DNA of 47,612 nucleotides from a virus, in IMG/VR virus record IMGVR_UViG_3300023184_000205, positions 1 through 47,612 of that record; one strand, given 5' to 3'. How positions within the stretch are numbered: position 1 is the first letter of the stretch; each line of letters opens with the position of its first letter. The notes under the pieces are model-generated. The model saw only the letters and a program-made list of their open reading frames with translations, was not told where the DNA came from and did no database searches. Both the position numbers and the translations under genes were made by a program. Positions 29,196 through 37,890 of this stretch are shown here, in pieces.

Positions 29196-31202
29196 CTATA
29201 CAACCGTTCTCATAGTAATGGTAATGATGCCACCAAAGTTCTCATTGTTAGAAGATGGTGGTGTCATTCTGGAGAATGAAATCTCTTCGATAACTGCATC
29301 GAAGTTTTCACCAGATGTAAAGTCTTGAACAAGGACTGTAGATCCGGAAGACTCAATAGACTCAAGAGCATTGAGACGATACTTGGCTCCACCTAATGTT
29401 CCGTAACGAGCATTACGGCGGTCTGACTCAAAGTCATAACACATCAATGGAAGCTGGATAAGGCGAGAACGAGTAGGACTTGGAATAGCTTTGATTGCAT
29501 ATCCTTTTAGGATTGCACCCGTAGATAATGTGGTTGCATTTCTGTACAAAGTAAAGGCTAATTGTCCATTGACTTGAGTCGTTGGGTAGGCAGCAGATAA
29601 ATCAAAGTCTGTATTGTACGCATTTGTGTCGGTTAGAGTAGTGATCTGAGTTCGACCCTCAATGGCATCAGCATAAACTTCAATGTTTCCAGCAAGGGTT
29701 CCGGTCTCAACACGGACTCTCTTCCATGCTTTCTTTTCTAAGGTTCCCCAGTTTACTGTTGCAGTAGTAAGGGTTCCTTCAGATACTAATTGTGTAGCGT
29801 GTTGCAGCCATGTTCCACTTCCATACACAGAAAAGAATATCTGTGCAGAGGTTGGGAAGAAACCGATAGAGTCAACTGATCCGGTAGTTCCAGAACCAAT
29901 AACATCTGTAGCATACGGATAAGATCCATCATCTAGTAATGCACCAAGATAGATGCGATAGGTGCCAGAGGCACCACCAATTCCAGCCTTAACGCCAGCC
30001 CAGATATAAGAATCTCGAGCAGCAAATGATGTTACTGGATTAGTTGTACTGAAGATCAATGGGCCATAGACGATGGTTGCATCATCTGCAATGGCAGCTA
30101 TACGGACACCACGACTGGTTCCAATGGCAAGGAATGTTCCGAGGTATCCAAAAATTGTTCCTACTGTTTCACCACGAGGAATGTCTGCTACTGATACAGC
30201 AGCACCCAAGGCACCAGTTGAGTCAGGAGTAATCTTAAAGATAGATGACTTATCTCCGGCATATCCAGCAACATAAATTGCTCCACGACCTTCAGCAATA
30301 TCAGACCAGATCCAACCAGTTGGAACCGTGGTGGTATTGGCAATGGCTGTAATTGTAGACAAGTTTGTTGATGCTGACCCAGTTCCCTTGTTAGGAAATG
30401 GAAGTTCATACACAGCAGCAATAGGTGTGGTTCCAGTTACATAACTAACACCAGCCAGTACTCTGCTCTTTACAAACTTAAGTGCAACACTAGAAGCGTT
30501 AGCTGTGTTAATATCATAATGAGCATGAAGTGATGGACTTGCTGCTGCAAAGTTATAGTCATAAATTTTTGTAGCAGTAGCAATATAAAGAGATGTTCCA
30601 TCTGTTTCTGCTGCAAGGATCTCAGTAGATAGGGCAGATCCAAGGATAAGTGAAGTGGCTGTGCCACCTGCCGTTACCTTAGCAACTCGTACTGCTGTTC
30701 CACCTGCTGCTGCACAATCAATATGTAGCACATAATCTACGCCAGAAATAGTAGCTGGAAGGGCAATAACTTTGCCGGTAGAAGAAGTAGCTGCTGGATA
30801 CAACTTAGTTGTATCTTTTAGGAGACTAATTTGACCCGGAGTCCATGGGTCTATACCTGTACCGGTATAATATCTAAAGCGTAATTGATCCACATTTCCA
30901 GAAAGGGCTTCTTGGTACTGGACACCTTCACCAAGGTGAAAGGATGTCTGAGATCTAACCCATAGACCAGAGTCAAGTGTCTGCTCACCCGGTTCACGGG
31001 CTTGGTCAATACGCTCATACTTCCATCGAGCAGTAGATCTACGATAAGGAGTAGTGTCATTGACATTCATAAGGAATGGTAATCCACCAATGGCTACATC
31101 AAAGGCGTAAGTGTTTGGATCGTAGTATTGAGAGCTTCGACCGGTAAGGTCGACAATAACTGTCTCGGTAATATCTGGAGACTTAGATGCCTTTAATACC
31201 AC
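29196..31202 (-). CDS. Putative minor tail/virion protein (668 residues)
   Basis: GTG start with AAGGAG 5 nt before it. It is a beta-rich protein with repeated strand motifs of beta-propeller style (VLAGVSYVTGTTPIAAVYELPFPNKG, AIYVAGYAGDKSSIFKITPDS, YIWAGVKAGIGGASGTYRIYLGAL). The C-terminus is also strand-rich (VLVQDFTSGENFDAVIEEISFSRM). It lies between tail-fibre-type genes and the lysis genes. A tail, baseplate or host-contact role is inferred. Confidence 0.6.
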   Translation of the reverse strand: MVLKASKSPDITETVIVDLTGRSSQYYDPNTYAFDVAIGGLPFLMNVNDTTPYRRSTARWKYERIDQAREPGEQTLDSGLWVRSQTSFHLGEGVQYQEALSGNVDQLRFRYYTGTGIDPWTPGQISLLKDTTKLYPAATSSTGKVIALPATISGVDYVLHIDCAAAGGTAVRVAKVTAGGTATSLILGSALSTEILAAETDGTSLYIATATKIYDYNFAAASPSLHAHYDINTANASSVALKFVKSRVLAGVSYVTGTTPIAAVYELPFPNKGTGSASTNLSTITAIANTTTVPTGWIWSDIAEGRGAIYVAGYAGDKSSIFKITPDSTGALGAAVSVADIPRGETVGTIFGYLGTFLAIGTSRGVRIAAIADDATIVYGPLIFSTTNPVTSFAARDSYIWAGVKAGIGGASGTYRIYLGALLDDGSYPYATDVIGSGTTGSVDSIGFFPTSAQIFFSVYGSGTWLQHATQLVSEGTLTTATVNWGTLEKKAWKRVRVETGTLAGNIEVYADAIEGRTQITTLTDTNAYNTDFDLSAAYPTTQVNGQLAFTLYRNATTLSTGAILKGYAIKAIPSPTRSRLIQLPLMCYDFESDRRNARYGTLGGAKYRLNALESIESSGSTVLVQDFTSGENFDAVIEEISFSRMTPPSSNNENFGGIITITMRTVV

Positions 31203-31216
31203 TCGAACTCCTTAGA

Positions 31217-31918
31217 TTATTTATATGACTTCTTACTTCTTAAATTTCTTCCATATGAAGATAGGATTTTTGTATGAAGTTTTTCTTGAGCTATATTAGT
31301 ATCTTCAATAGATCTTTCCGAGAATGTAGCTGTCCATTCATCTCTCTTAAATGGAATTATTTGAAACATTGGTGTTCCTTTTTCTATAATTCCTTCAAAA
31401 TCTTTTTGTATAACAAAAGGTGCATTAGCGTAAGTATCAAGTTTATCTGTGTCTATAACTCCAGTTATAGTACGAATAGGCAAGTTAGGATAACCAACTG
31501 GATGGGTTACATAACACGAATAACCTGCTGGAGTTTTAGGTATCCAACCATGAAGATACTTAAATACCGGCAACCCAAATCCCTCTGGAACCTCATAAGT
31601 AGAACTTTGCCTTAAATCCCAACTATCAAAAACAGGTTCAGTTGTAGTCCATCTAGCAGACATATACCCATCTACATTCTTGATGTAGACATCAGCCCAT
31701 AGGGTCACAATATAGCCAGCAGTAATACCATCCAATAAAGGAAAACATTTCTTTGCAGTTACATTTGAATAAGGAGAAAGAGAAAACTTATTCTCGGTAG
31801 AAAATACTGGCATATCTTTCCACCAGCTTGGCATAAGTTCTGCTGCTGGCTTTGGTCTTTCTCTTACCTCAGAAACATGGCGACTGCTTGCAATAAAATT
31901 TATAGTTTGTTTGCTCAT
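31217..31918 (-). CDS. DUF6065-like cargo protein (233 residues), AT-rich
   Basis: The N-terminal pattern RPKPAAELMPSWWKDMPVF, then TAKKCFPLLDGITAGYIVTLWADV, and later FGLPVFKYLHGWIPKTPAGYSCYVTHP resembles a family carried by T4-like and cyanophage-type phages, of unknown function. Base composition is clearly more AT-rich than the flanking tail genes, suggesting import. It is followed by a related-looking gene. Confidence 0.5.
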   Translation of the reverse strand: MSKQTINFIASSRHVSEVRERPKPAAELMPSWWKDMPVFSTENKFSLSPYSNVTAKKCFPLLDGITAGYIVTLWADVYIKNVDGYMSARWTTTEPVFDSWDLRQSSTYEVPEGFGLPVFKYLHGWIPKTPAGYSCYVTHPVGYPNLPIRTITGVIDTDKLDTYANAPFVIQKDFEGIIEKGTPMFQIIPFKRDEWTATFSERSIEDTNIAQEKLHTKILSSYGRNLRSKKSYK

Positions 31919-31920
31919 GA

Positions 31921-32640
31921 TTATTCATCATCTACTAAATTATTTTGTATTTCTTTCAAAACCATTTTTTGCATATTAGAAATTTTGAATTGATCGTATC
32001 TTTTCTTCAAAGATATTTTGAAATACTTTACATCTGAATAATTAGCACAAGCATCTGCATAAGATAACAACTTGTCTGTTGGAATAAATTGCTTTAAGAT
32101 TATTTGTTTCTTTGAATGAAACTTCGCATAAAGAATAGGATCATTTTCTTTAGCCTTGAATTTATTGATACCTTCCCATAAGATATGGGTTGCTTTGATT
32201 GGCCTAAACCATTGTCCAATATCAAAAGATCCATGTGCTACAACACCATATTTAGAAGCTTCAGTCTTGTGTGCAAATGGTGGAAATATTTCTAGTTCAA
32301 GTGGTTCAGGAGAATAAAAGAACCATCCCATATCCAAGTCAGCAGTTTGCCTATTGACAAAATGGTCAACTTGATTTCTATTAAACCAATCTGATTTGTT
32401 TCCATTGATATTATTTTTGTCTTCAATTTCTATATCAATATCAAAAGGAAACTCTACATAAAATGTATTAGACATTTGATTATGCAATGCTATGCAATTT
32501 GTATATGCCCTTGTAAAACTATGTTTATTCTTTGCTAAATTTTGTAATAATTTTTTGGGAACATTTTGTAATAAATTTATTGTTGGATGTTTATATTCAC
32601 TTGCTAGATGTGACCAATAAACTATCTGCGTATCTTCCAT
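31921..32640 (-). CDS. Hypothetical cargo protein (239 residues), very AT-rich
   Basis: It has no firm family. Segments WFFYSPEPLELEIFPPFAHKTEASKYGVVAHGSFDIGQWFRPI and ILYAKFHSKKQIILKQF recall the architecture of the preceding family (a beta-rich, Trp/Pro-rich phage cargo protein). Asn/Lys/Ile-rich codon use and low GC set it apart from the rest of the contig. It is 2 nt from the 31217 gene, so the two probably moved together. Confidence 0.5.
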   Translation of the reverse strand: MEDTQIVYWSHLASEYKHPTINLLQNVPKKLLQNLAKNKHSFTRAYTNCIALHNQMSNTFYVEFPFDIDIEIEDKNNINGNKSDWFNRNQVDHFVNRQTADLDMGWFFYSPEPLELEIFPPFAHKTEASKYGVVAHGSFDIGQWFRPIKATHILWEGINKFKAKENDPILYAKFHSKKQIILKQFIPTDKLLSYADACANYSDVKYFKISLKKRYDQFKISNMQKMVLKEIQNNLVDDE

Positions 32641-32660
32641 AACCTAACACTCCTTGGGTC

Positions 32661-33035
32661 TTAAGCACTTAAAACCCATTGTAACATATTCTCATCCCAA
32701 ACATAGATGCCACCTTCGGTTGGCATTGGAGTTGGTGGTTCCCAGATACAACTCTGCTCATTTAAAGTCCATGAAGGAAATGGTTTTTGTTCATAGAAAG
32801 CATCTCTTTCAGAATCGTATATCATTCCTTTACCGGCAAAGTTTTTTCTTAATGGTGTTCCTCCAAGGGAATGAACTCCAGCTATTGTATTATAGGAAGT
32901 TTTTTTCCATACTCCTTGAAGACCACAAGTATTGACAAGAAAGTCTTGACCTTTTTCATCTGTGTCACATTCATCGTGGACAACGAGTACTTTAGTAACT
33001 ATATTATTTTCATCAATGCAAGCAAAACTAGCCAT
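32661..33035 (-). CDS. Cyanophage-type conserved protein (124 residues)
   Basis: Starts MASFACIDENNIVTKVLVVHDE. The ATG at 33035 overlaps the upstream stop (TAATG) and is preferred to a start 10 codons earlier. The order ASFA-x-ID-NN-IV, WKKTSYNTIAG, GKGMIYDSERDAFYEQKPFPSWTLNE, W-PP-PMP matches a protein I know from marine cyanophages and other aquatic phages next to tail-fibre genes. The PSWTLNE repeat is its hallmark. It is likely a structural or fibre-associated protein, with no proven function. Confidence 0.7.
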   Translation of the reverse strand: MASFACIDENNIVTKVLVVHDECDTDEKGQDFLVNTCGLQGVWKKTSYNTIAGVHSLGGTPLRKNFAGKGMIYDSERDAFYEQKPFPSWTLNEQSCIWEPPTPMPTEGGIYVWDENMLQWVLSA

Positions 33036-33925
33036 TATACTGTCGCCGTTCCGGTTGTAGTCCAACCATAGTATCTAAACCCACCAGTAACAGCACTTAC
33101 AACTGTACCTGTAGTTGAGGTTAATGCTGGAGAACTGTCTGCATATTTAATAATAACAAAACCAGAACCACCATTTGCACCAGAACCAGATGGTCCAGCA
33201 GCACCGCCACCGCCACCGGTTTTGGCTATTCCAATAGTTCCACCGCCAGCATTAGAGCCAGAACCTCCACCACCAGTACCTCCACCGCCAGCAGCACCAC
33301 CTTGTGATCCACCGCCACCGCCACCTGCAATATATCCACCACTACCAAGAGATAGTTGAGTAAGAACTGTAGATAAAGCACCCCAGTTTGTTTTTGTAGT
33401 TATACCAATACCGCCAGCAGTTCCACCACCCGGGTCGCTTCCACCAATAGCACCTGCTCCGCCGCCACCTTGACCGCCGTAAGCATATGCAACGCTTCCG
33501 TTTCTTCCGCCATTGTTACCTTGTCCAACAACACCATCATTTGTTGATGTAGCACTACCTGATGGATGTCCTCCACCGGAACCTCCGGGTTGACCTTCAT
33601 AACCATTATAGGCTCCACCGCCGCCACCACCATAGGCTTGTGTCAGAGTACCCCATTTGGAATCATTACCTGTGGCTCCTCTATTATTTAAACCACCGCT
33701 GCCAGTACCACCAGTTCCTACTGTTACTGTAATAACTCCAGTTATTGTTTGTGATCCGTAGTCAATTACACCACCAGCTCCACCGCCACCACCGTAAGGG
33801 CTACCACCTCCACCTCCACCTGCAAGGGCTAGAACAGTAACTCCAGTAATTGTGTTTCCGCCAAAGGTTCTCATACCGCCCAAACCTCTGGCTGATGCTC
33901 CTGCAAATGTACTGATAAGTGGCAT
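33035..33925 (-). CDS. Glycine-rich tail-fibre tip/adhesin-like protein
   Basis: 296 residues of which a large part is Gly. There are many GGGGGG runs separated by short strands (VTVLALAGGGGGG, ITVTVGTGGTGSGG, GYIAGGGGGG, GGSGFVIIKYADS). This is the glycine-rich domain layout of phage fibre-tip adhesins, where Gly-rich loops form a polyglycine sandwich. It may contact the receptor. AAGGAG precedes the start. Confidence 0.65.
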   Translation of the reverse strand: MPLISTFAGASARGLGGMRTFGGNTITGVTVLALAGGGGGGSPYGGGGGAGGVIDYGSQTITGVITVTVGTGGTGSGGLNNRGATGNDSKWGTLTQAYGGGGGGAYNGYEGQPGGSGGGHPSGSATSTNDGVVGQGNNGGRNGSVAYAYGGQGGGGAGAIGGSDPGGGTAGGIGITTKTNWGALSTVLTQLSLGSGGYIAGGGGGGSQGGAAGGGGTGGGGSGSNAGGGTIGIAKTGGGGGAAGPSGSGANGGSGFVIIKYADSSPALTSTTGTVVSAVTGGFRYYGWTTTGTATV

Positions 33926-33940
33926 TATTAAATCTCCTTA

Positions 33941-34588
33941 TTAGGCAAACTTAGTTTGTGTTTCAAGAACTGTAAATGTAGCTGATGCTGTTTTAACAAT
34001 AGTAAATGAATATGCATCAATAGATGAAGCGTTACCAGCCGTGATTGCTGCTGGAACTTTTGGGGTTACAGTAGTTCCATCAATTTGGATTACGCTTGGA
34101 TAGTAAGCAGTAGTTCCATTGGTATTGAGCCATACAACGGTAAGTGAATCACCTATATTCATAAAAGTATTCAATGAAACAGTAGCTGAATATCTAATGT
34201 TTAGAGTGTGGTTTGCTGTTGCATTTGTAGTGTAGTACCAAATTGAAGCAGTTCCCACATTTAAGTTAATTGTGCCAGTTGCAGCAGAAGCCACAACATT
34301 CACATTTTCGTTCAAACCTCTAACCCTGCTATCAACTAAAGTTCCAGTTGCGATATTAGATGAACTAAGACCGTTATTAACTGCGGTATTGACTGTAGGG
34401 CTTGTAAGAGTTTTATTAGTAAGAGTATCCGTTGTTGCTTTACCAACAAGAGGGTATCCACCTGCTAGTGATCCATCGTGTACTACTACTGTGTTTTTGT
34501 CGGTATCAACTGTTAGCTCAGCAAGTAACCCAGTAAAGGTAGAATGCTGGGAAGTTGTACCCCTACGGCGTTGAAATGCGAATGCCAT
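33941..34588 (-). CDS. Tail fibre/tropism-determinant-like protein
   Basis: 215 residues from MAFAFQRRRGTTSQHSTFTG. The ATG at 34588 overlaps the upstream stop (TAATG). The N-terminal segment R-R-R-G-T-T-x-Q-H-x-T-F-T-G-x-x-x-E-L-T-V-D-T-D-K-N-T-V-V-V-H-D-G is the beta-rich attachment motif seen at the start of many fibre and Mtd-type proteins. The rest is Thr/Asn/Val-rich strands. It probably docks to the longer fibre encoded just upstream. Confidence 0.65.
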   Translation of the reverse strand: MAFAFQRRRGTTSQHSTFTGLLAELTVDTDKNTVVVHDGSLAGGYPLVGKATTDTLTNKTLTSPTVNTAVNNGLSSSNIATGTLVDSRVRGLNENVNVVASAATGTINLNVGTASIWYYTTNATANHTLNIRYSATVSLNTFMNIGDSLTVVWLNTNGTTAYYPSVIQIDGTTVTPKVPAAITAGNASSIDAYSFTIVKTASATFTVLETQTKFA

Positions 34589-36390
34589 TAAATTGTTCCC
34601 CAATCTGAGAGGCTGCTCCAAGAAGTAGCCGTACCATTTGTTGTTAGAAATTTACCACTATTGCCAGTCTGCGAAGGTGTATACCCTGCTGCTGTAGTGG
34701 CACTAGCAGCAGCCGATGTAGCTGATGTGGCTGCCGAAGATGCGGATGTTGCTGCTGAAGTAGCAGAAGTTGCTGCCGATGTGGCAGATGTTGCTGCGTT
34801 CGTTGCTGAAGTTGCAGCAGCAGATGCACTTGATGCAGCAGATGTGGCACTTGTAGCCGCATTTGTAGCAGAAGTTGCAGATGCTGTTGCACTAGTAGAT
34901 GCTGAAGTTGCACTTGTAGCTGCACTAGTTGCACTAGTAGATGCATTAGTGGCTGAAGTAGCAGAACTTGTTGCACTTGTAGCTGCTGATGTAGCAGATG
35001 TGGAAGCGTTAGTTGCACTCGTTGCTGCACCGGATGCCGAAGTAGAAGCACTAGTTGCTGATGTTGCTGCACTTGTCGCTGATGTGGCGGCACTAGTTGA
35101 ACTAGTTGCAGAACTAGTAGCACTAGTGGCTGCACTTGTAGCAGAAGTTGCTGCGTTAGTAGCACTAGTAGCAGCAGCAGCAGAAATGGTTGCAATGTTT
35201 ATATAAGTAGTTGAAGTTGTATCGGCATCTGCAACAGATCCCATATCACGGACAAGACCGGATCCAGTCAAACCAGTTACCGATGAGTAACTAGAAGCCG
35301 CAGAAGTGGCTGAGGTTGCAGCACTTGTGGCTGAAGTAACTGCACTAGCTGCTGAGTTAGATGCTGAAGTTGCTGATGTTGCGGCAGAACTTGCAGATAT
35401 TACTGCACTAGATGCTGAGTCAGCAGCAGAGGTAGCTGAAGTAGCAGCAGATGTAGTAGATCCAAAGAGAGTATCTACATAAGTTTTATTGACAGCATCT
35501 GTAGATGCAGTAGGTGTTCCAAGGGATGTAATTTTATTAGTACCCATTGACAAGGCACCGGTCATAGAATCGCCAGCTTTGGCAACCTTAGTTCCAATAG
35601 ATGTGGCCACGGTAGTTGAGAATGATGCATCGTTGCCAAGGGCTGTTGCTAATTCATTTAGAGTGTCAAGTGCTGCCGGAGCAGAGGCAACAACATTGGC
35701 TACTGCTGTATCTACATAAGACTTAGTTGCTGCATCTGTATTAGCAGATGGAGTTCCAAGGCCTGTTATCTTGTATGTTCCAGCAGCAAGATCAGAACCC
35801 AAAGTTCCAGATGTAATAGTCTTAGATGTAAGAGTTGATGCAACGCCATCAAGGGTTACTGTGCCAGTTGCATTAGGAAGAGTGATTGTTCGATCTGCTG
35901 TTGGATCAACTACTGTAAGGGTGGTTTCAAAGTTATCTGTTGTAGCACCTTCAAAGTCAATACCACCAGTTGCAATAACTGCACCAGATAAAATTTTGAA
36001 TGTGAGAATCTGTGCATCAGATGTTCCAACAACATCACCAGTTATACCGTGGACACCAGATGTTGTAGGTGTGGCAACAGATCCAATGTGTGCAGAAAAC
36101 TCATTAAAGTCTTGACCAGAAACCACATGGCGAACCGTAGCTCCAGCAGAGTGAGCAACATTTGTAGTGTTGTCTTCTCCACGAGCGACAGTAAGAGTAG
36201 TTCCACCACCGGATGCAGTTACCTTTATTAGTTCTTCTTTGTTGGTATCTGGATCAATGACAAGTGTGTATGGATAATTGCTAGGAAAGCCTGTTACTAA
36301 GTCAAGGGTGATAGATGTAACAACGCTATCGATACCTGTTGATAGCGATGCTTGTTTTGCGGTAGAGGCGTAATATCTTTTCTGGGCCAT
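34588..36390 (-). CDS. Long tail fibre with ATSA-type heptad repeats
   Basis: 600 residues. The N-terminal domain (about 1-110, MAQKRYYASTAKQASLSTG...) is a likely virion attachment. A beta-rich middle follows, with LTSKTITSGTLGSDLA and DAATKSYVDTAV segments typical of phage fibres. From about 315 to 575 there is an Ala/Thr/Ser repeat with a seven-residue unit (ATSATSA and variants), interrupted near residue 370-400. The repeats probably form an extended fibre shaft. Synonymous codons are shuffled between units, so DNA repeats are imperfect. Confidence 0.75.
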   Translation of the reverse strand: MAQKRYYASTAKQASLSTGIDSVVTSITLDLVTGFPSNYPYTLVIDPDTNKEELIKVTASGGGTTLTVARGEDNTTNVAHSAGATVRHVVSGQDFNEFSAHIGSVATPTTSGVHGITGDVVGTSDAQILTFKILSGAVIATGGIDFEGATTDNFETTLTVVDPTADRTITLPNATGTVTLDGVASTLTSKTITSGTLGSDLAAGTYKITGLGTPSANTDAATKSYVDTAVANVVASAPAALDTLNELATALGNDASFSTTVATSIGTKVAKAGDSMTGALSMGTNKITSLGTPTASTDAVNKTYVDTLFGSTTSAATSATSAADSASSAVISASSAATSATSASNSAASAVTSATSAATSATSAASSYSSVTGLTGSGLVRDMGSVADADTTSTTYINIATISAAAATSATNAATSATSAATSATSSATSSTSAATSATSAATSATSASTSASGAATSATNASTSATSAATSATSSATSATNASTSATSAATSATSASTSATASATSATNAATSATSAASSASAAATSATNAATSATSAATSATSAATSASSAATSATSAAASATTAAGYTPSQTGNSGKFLTTNGTATSWSSLSDWGTI

Positions 36391-36393
36391 TGT

Positions 36394-37299
36394 TTACCTC
36401 GTGTAATGTAGTCGTGGTGGGTATTGATCGCGGAGTTGTGCTGCTTCTTGTTGTAAGCGTTGCTGGTATAGACCAAGGTAGAAACGAGCAACAGATGAAC
36501 CAGAGCCAATAGGCTTTGATTGATCCAACATATCTGCTTCTACTGATTGTGCAGGTACTCGTGCAGCATCACTTCCAACGATTAGACGAGCAATGGTTCC
36601 ATAAGTAATAAGATCAACAGTCGATGATGGGAGTCCGGTAACAGTCTCATAAATGTCAGTTCCGCTAGATAGAACTGATGGAGACATTGCATAAATAACT
36701 TGAACTGTTCTTCCCGGATCTATACCGTCAAAGATATTGATTGATTTTCCGGTGGTAAATACGGTGGCATTAGCTGTCTTGTCTGTGTCATACCTACGGA
36801 CATTGAGCCACTCCTTGGTTGAACCAAGGGTCTGCCACTTAACATTGAGAACATAGTCGGCAGCAGCCGGTAGAGAATATGTGGTCACGGCTGAGTTGAA
36901 AGCAAATGTGTGTGTGCCTACCCCAAAGAGTTCTGGATAGACTGACTGAATAGTATCATTGATGGCTTGTTTGACCATGAATCGTGGGTATGTAGGTGCA
37001 ATCACAACCTTGGTCTGGTTGGCTGCTGTAGAGGCTGTGGTGCCTCTAAATGCCCTACCCCACGGGGCTAGGTAAACCTGTTTAGTGAGGTTGTCTGTAC
37101 GATCTACATACATAAGCTCATCGCCTACCTCGATAAGACCTCTGCCCATTTGAGCAGTCTCATTGACCACAAAATCTGTGGCTGTAGTGGTGGCAATGCC
37201 ACCGGTCTGATTGACCCATGTAGCCGTTTCTTGCTGAGATCCATAGTTCTGGATCTGACCAAGGACTCGCTCTACTAAGCCATTGAATGTAGTTGTCAT
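36394..37299 (-). CDS. Head-tail adaptor or neck-type virion protein
   Basis: 301 residues starting MTTTFNGLVERVLGQIQNYG. It has helices at both ends and a strand-rich core (VQVIYAMSPSVL). The C-terminus is QQRLQQEAAQLRDQYPPRLHYTR. The fold cannot be named with certainty. Position between small head proteins and fibres, and this length, fit an adaptor or tail-nozzle component. Its start overlaps the upstream stop by 4 nt (ATGA). Confidence 0.5.
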   Translation of the reverse strand: MTTTFNGLVERVLGQIQNYGSQQETATWVNQTGGIATTTATDFVVNETAQMGRGLIEVGDELMYVDRTDNLTKQVYLAPWGRAFRGTTASTAANQTKVVIAPTYPRFMVKQAINDTIQSVYPELFGVGTHTFAFNSAVTTYSLPAAADYVLNVKWQTLGSTKEWLNVRRYDTDKTANATVFTTGKSINIFDGIDPGRTVQVIYAMSPSVLSSGTDIYETVTGLPSSTVDLITYGTIARLIVGSDAARVPAQSVEADMLDQSKPIGSGSSVARFYLGLYQQRLQQEAAQLRDQYPPRLHYTR

Positions 37300-37565
37300 G
37301 AAGTCCTCGCTCTTAGAGCTGCGGCAGCAGCCTTATCGGTGGTACCACCAAGTTGGTTACAAACACCACGAAGGTCTTTGTAGGCAGATCTAGCATTTCC
37401 AGCTTTGGAATTTAAGGCACCAACAACGCTAAGTCCTGTAGTTCCAGCCCAAGTGTTTGCAGCTAAAGCTGCACCAACATATGACTGAATAGTAGGATAG
37501 GTGCCACCATTAGCGAGGCGATTGAGTTCTGCATGAAGCGTACTTCCATCGGTGCCAGTTGCCAT
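37296..37565 (-). CDS. Hypothetical head-region protein (89 residues)
   Basis: It starts MATGTDGSTLHAELNRLANGGTYPTIQSYVG, is Ala/Gly-rich and ends AAAALRARTS. It is coupled to both neighbours (TAATG and ATGA overlaps). I recognise similar small proteins in actinophage head modules but know no function. Confidence 0.6.
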   Translation of the reverse strand: MATGTDGSTLHAELNRLANGGTYPTIQSYVGAALAANTWAGTTGLSVVGALNSKAGNARSAYKDLRGVCNQLGGTTDKAAAAALRARTS

Positions 37566-37738
37566 TACTTACCTTTCTTCTTACCCTTTTTCATTCCAGC
37601 TTCTGACATAGCGATAGCAATCGCTTGTTTCTTTGAGGTTACAGTTGGGCCCTTTTTAGAACCCGAGTGAAGGGTGCCGGTCTTAAACTCGTGCATTACC
37701 TTCTGAACTTTCTTTGAAGCTTTAGAAAGTTTCTTCAT
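37565..37738 (-). CDS. DUF6496-like basic protein (57 residues)
   Basis: It starts MKKLSKASKKVQKVMHEFK and contains GTLHSGSKKGPTV then KKQAIAIAMSEAGMKKG. The pattern EFK-x-G-L-x-SGS, K-QAIAIA-SEAG is a small Lys-rich phage family of unknown role. Its ATG and stop overlap the neighbours. It lies next to another Lys-rich segment at the end of the Ntn-hydrolase gene, suggesting a shared role in the capsid interior. Confidence 0.7.
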   Translation of the reverse strand: MKKLSKASKKVQKVMHEFKTGTLHSGSKKGPTVTSKKQAIAIAMSEAGMKKGKKKGK

Positions 37739-37890
37739 TACTTTTTCTTGCCCATTTTCTTAGGCATTGACTTTGCTTTCATGCCACCAGTCTTTGAGCC
37801 ATATTCCTTCTTACGCATTGCTGCTGATTCGCTTCCTTCGTGCTTCTTCATTGCTGCTGCTGACTTGTACTTCTCGCCTTTTACTGACAT
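37738..37890 (-). CDS. Possible internal in-frame product: Lys-rich 50-residue peptide
   Basis: Inside the Ntn-hydrolase frame, ATG at 37890 is preceded by AGGGAG at a six-nt spacing and begins MSVKGEKYKSAAAMKKHEG. The segment is basic and low in complexity, unlike the enzyme core, and resembles stand-alone Lys-rich head peptides. It may be made both as the tail of the enzyme and as a separate peptide. Confidence 0.45.
   Translation of the reverse strand: MSVKGEKYKSAAAMKKHEGSESAAMRKKEYGSKTGGMKAKSMPKKMGKKK

Noticed and set aside
34661-35206. 181-residue plus-strand ORF rich in Ala, Val, Asp and Glu
   Set aside because: It is the antisense shadow of the Ala/Thr/Ser fibre repeat. It has no ribosome site and the composition is explained by the repeat.
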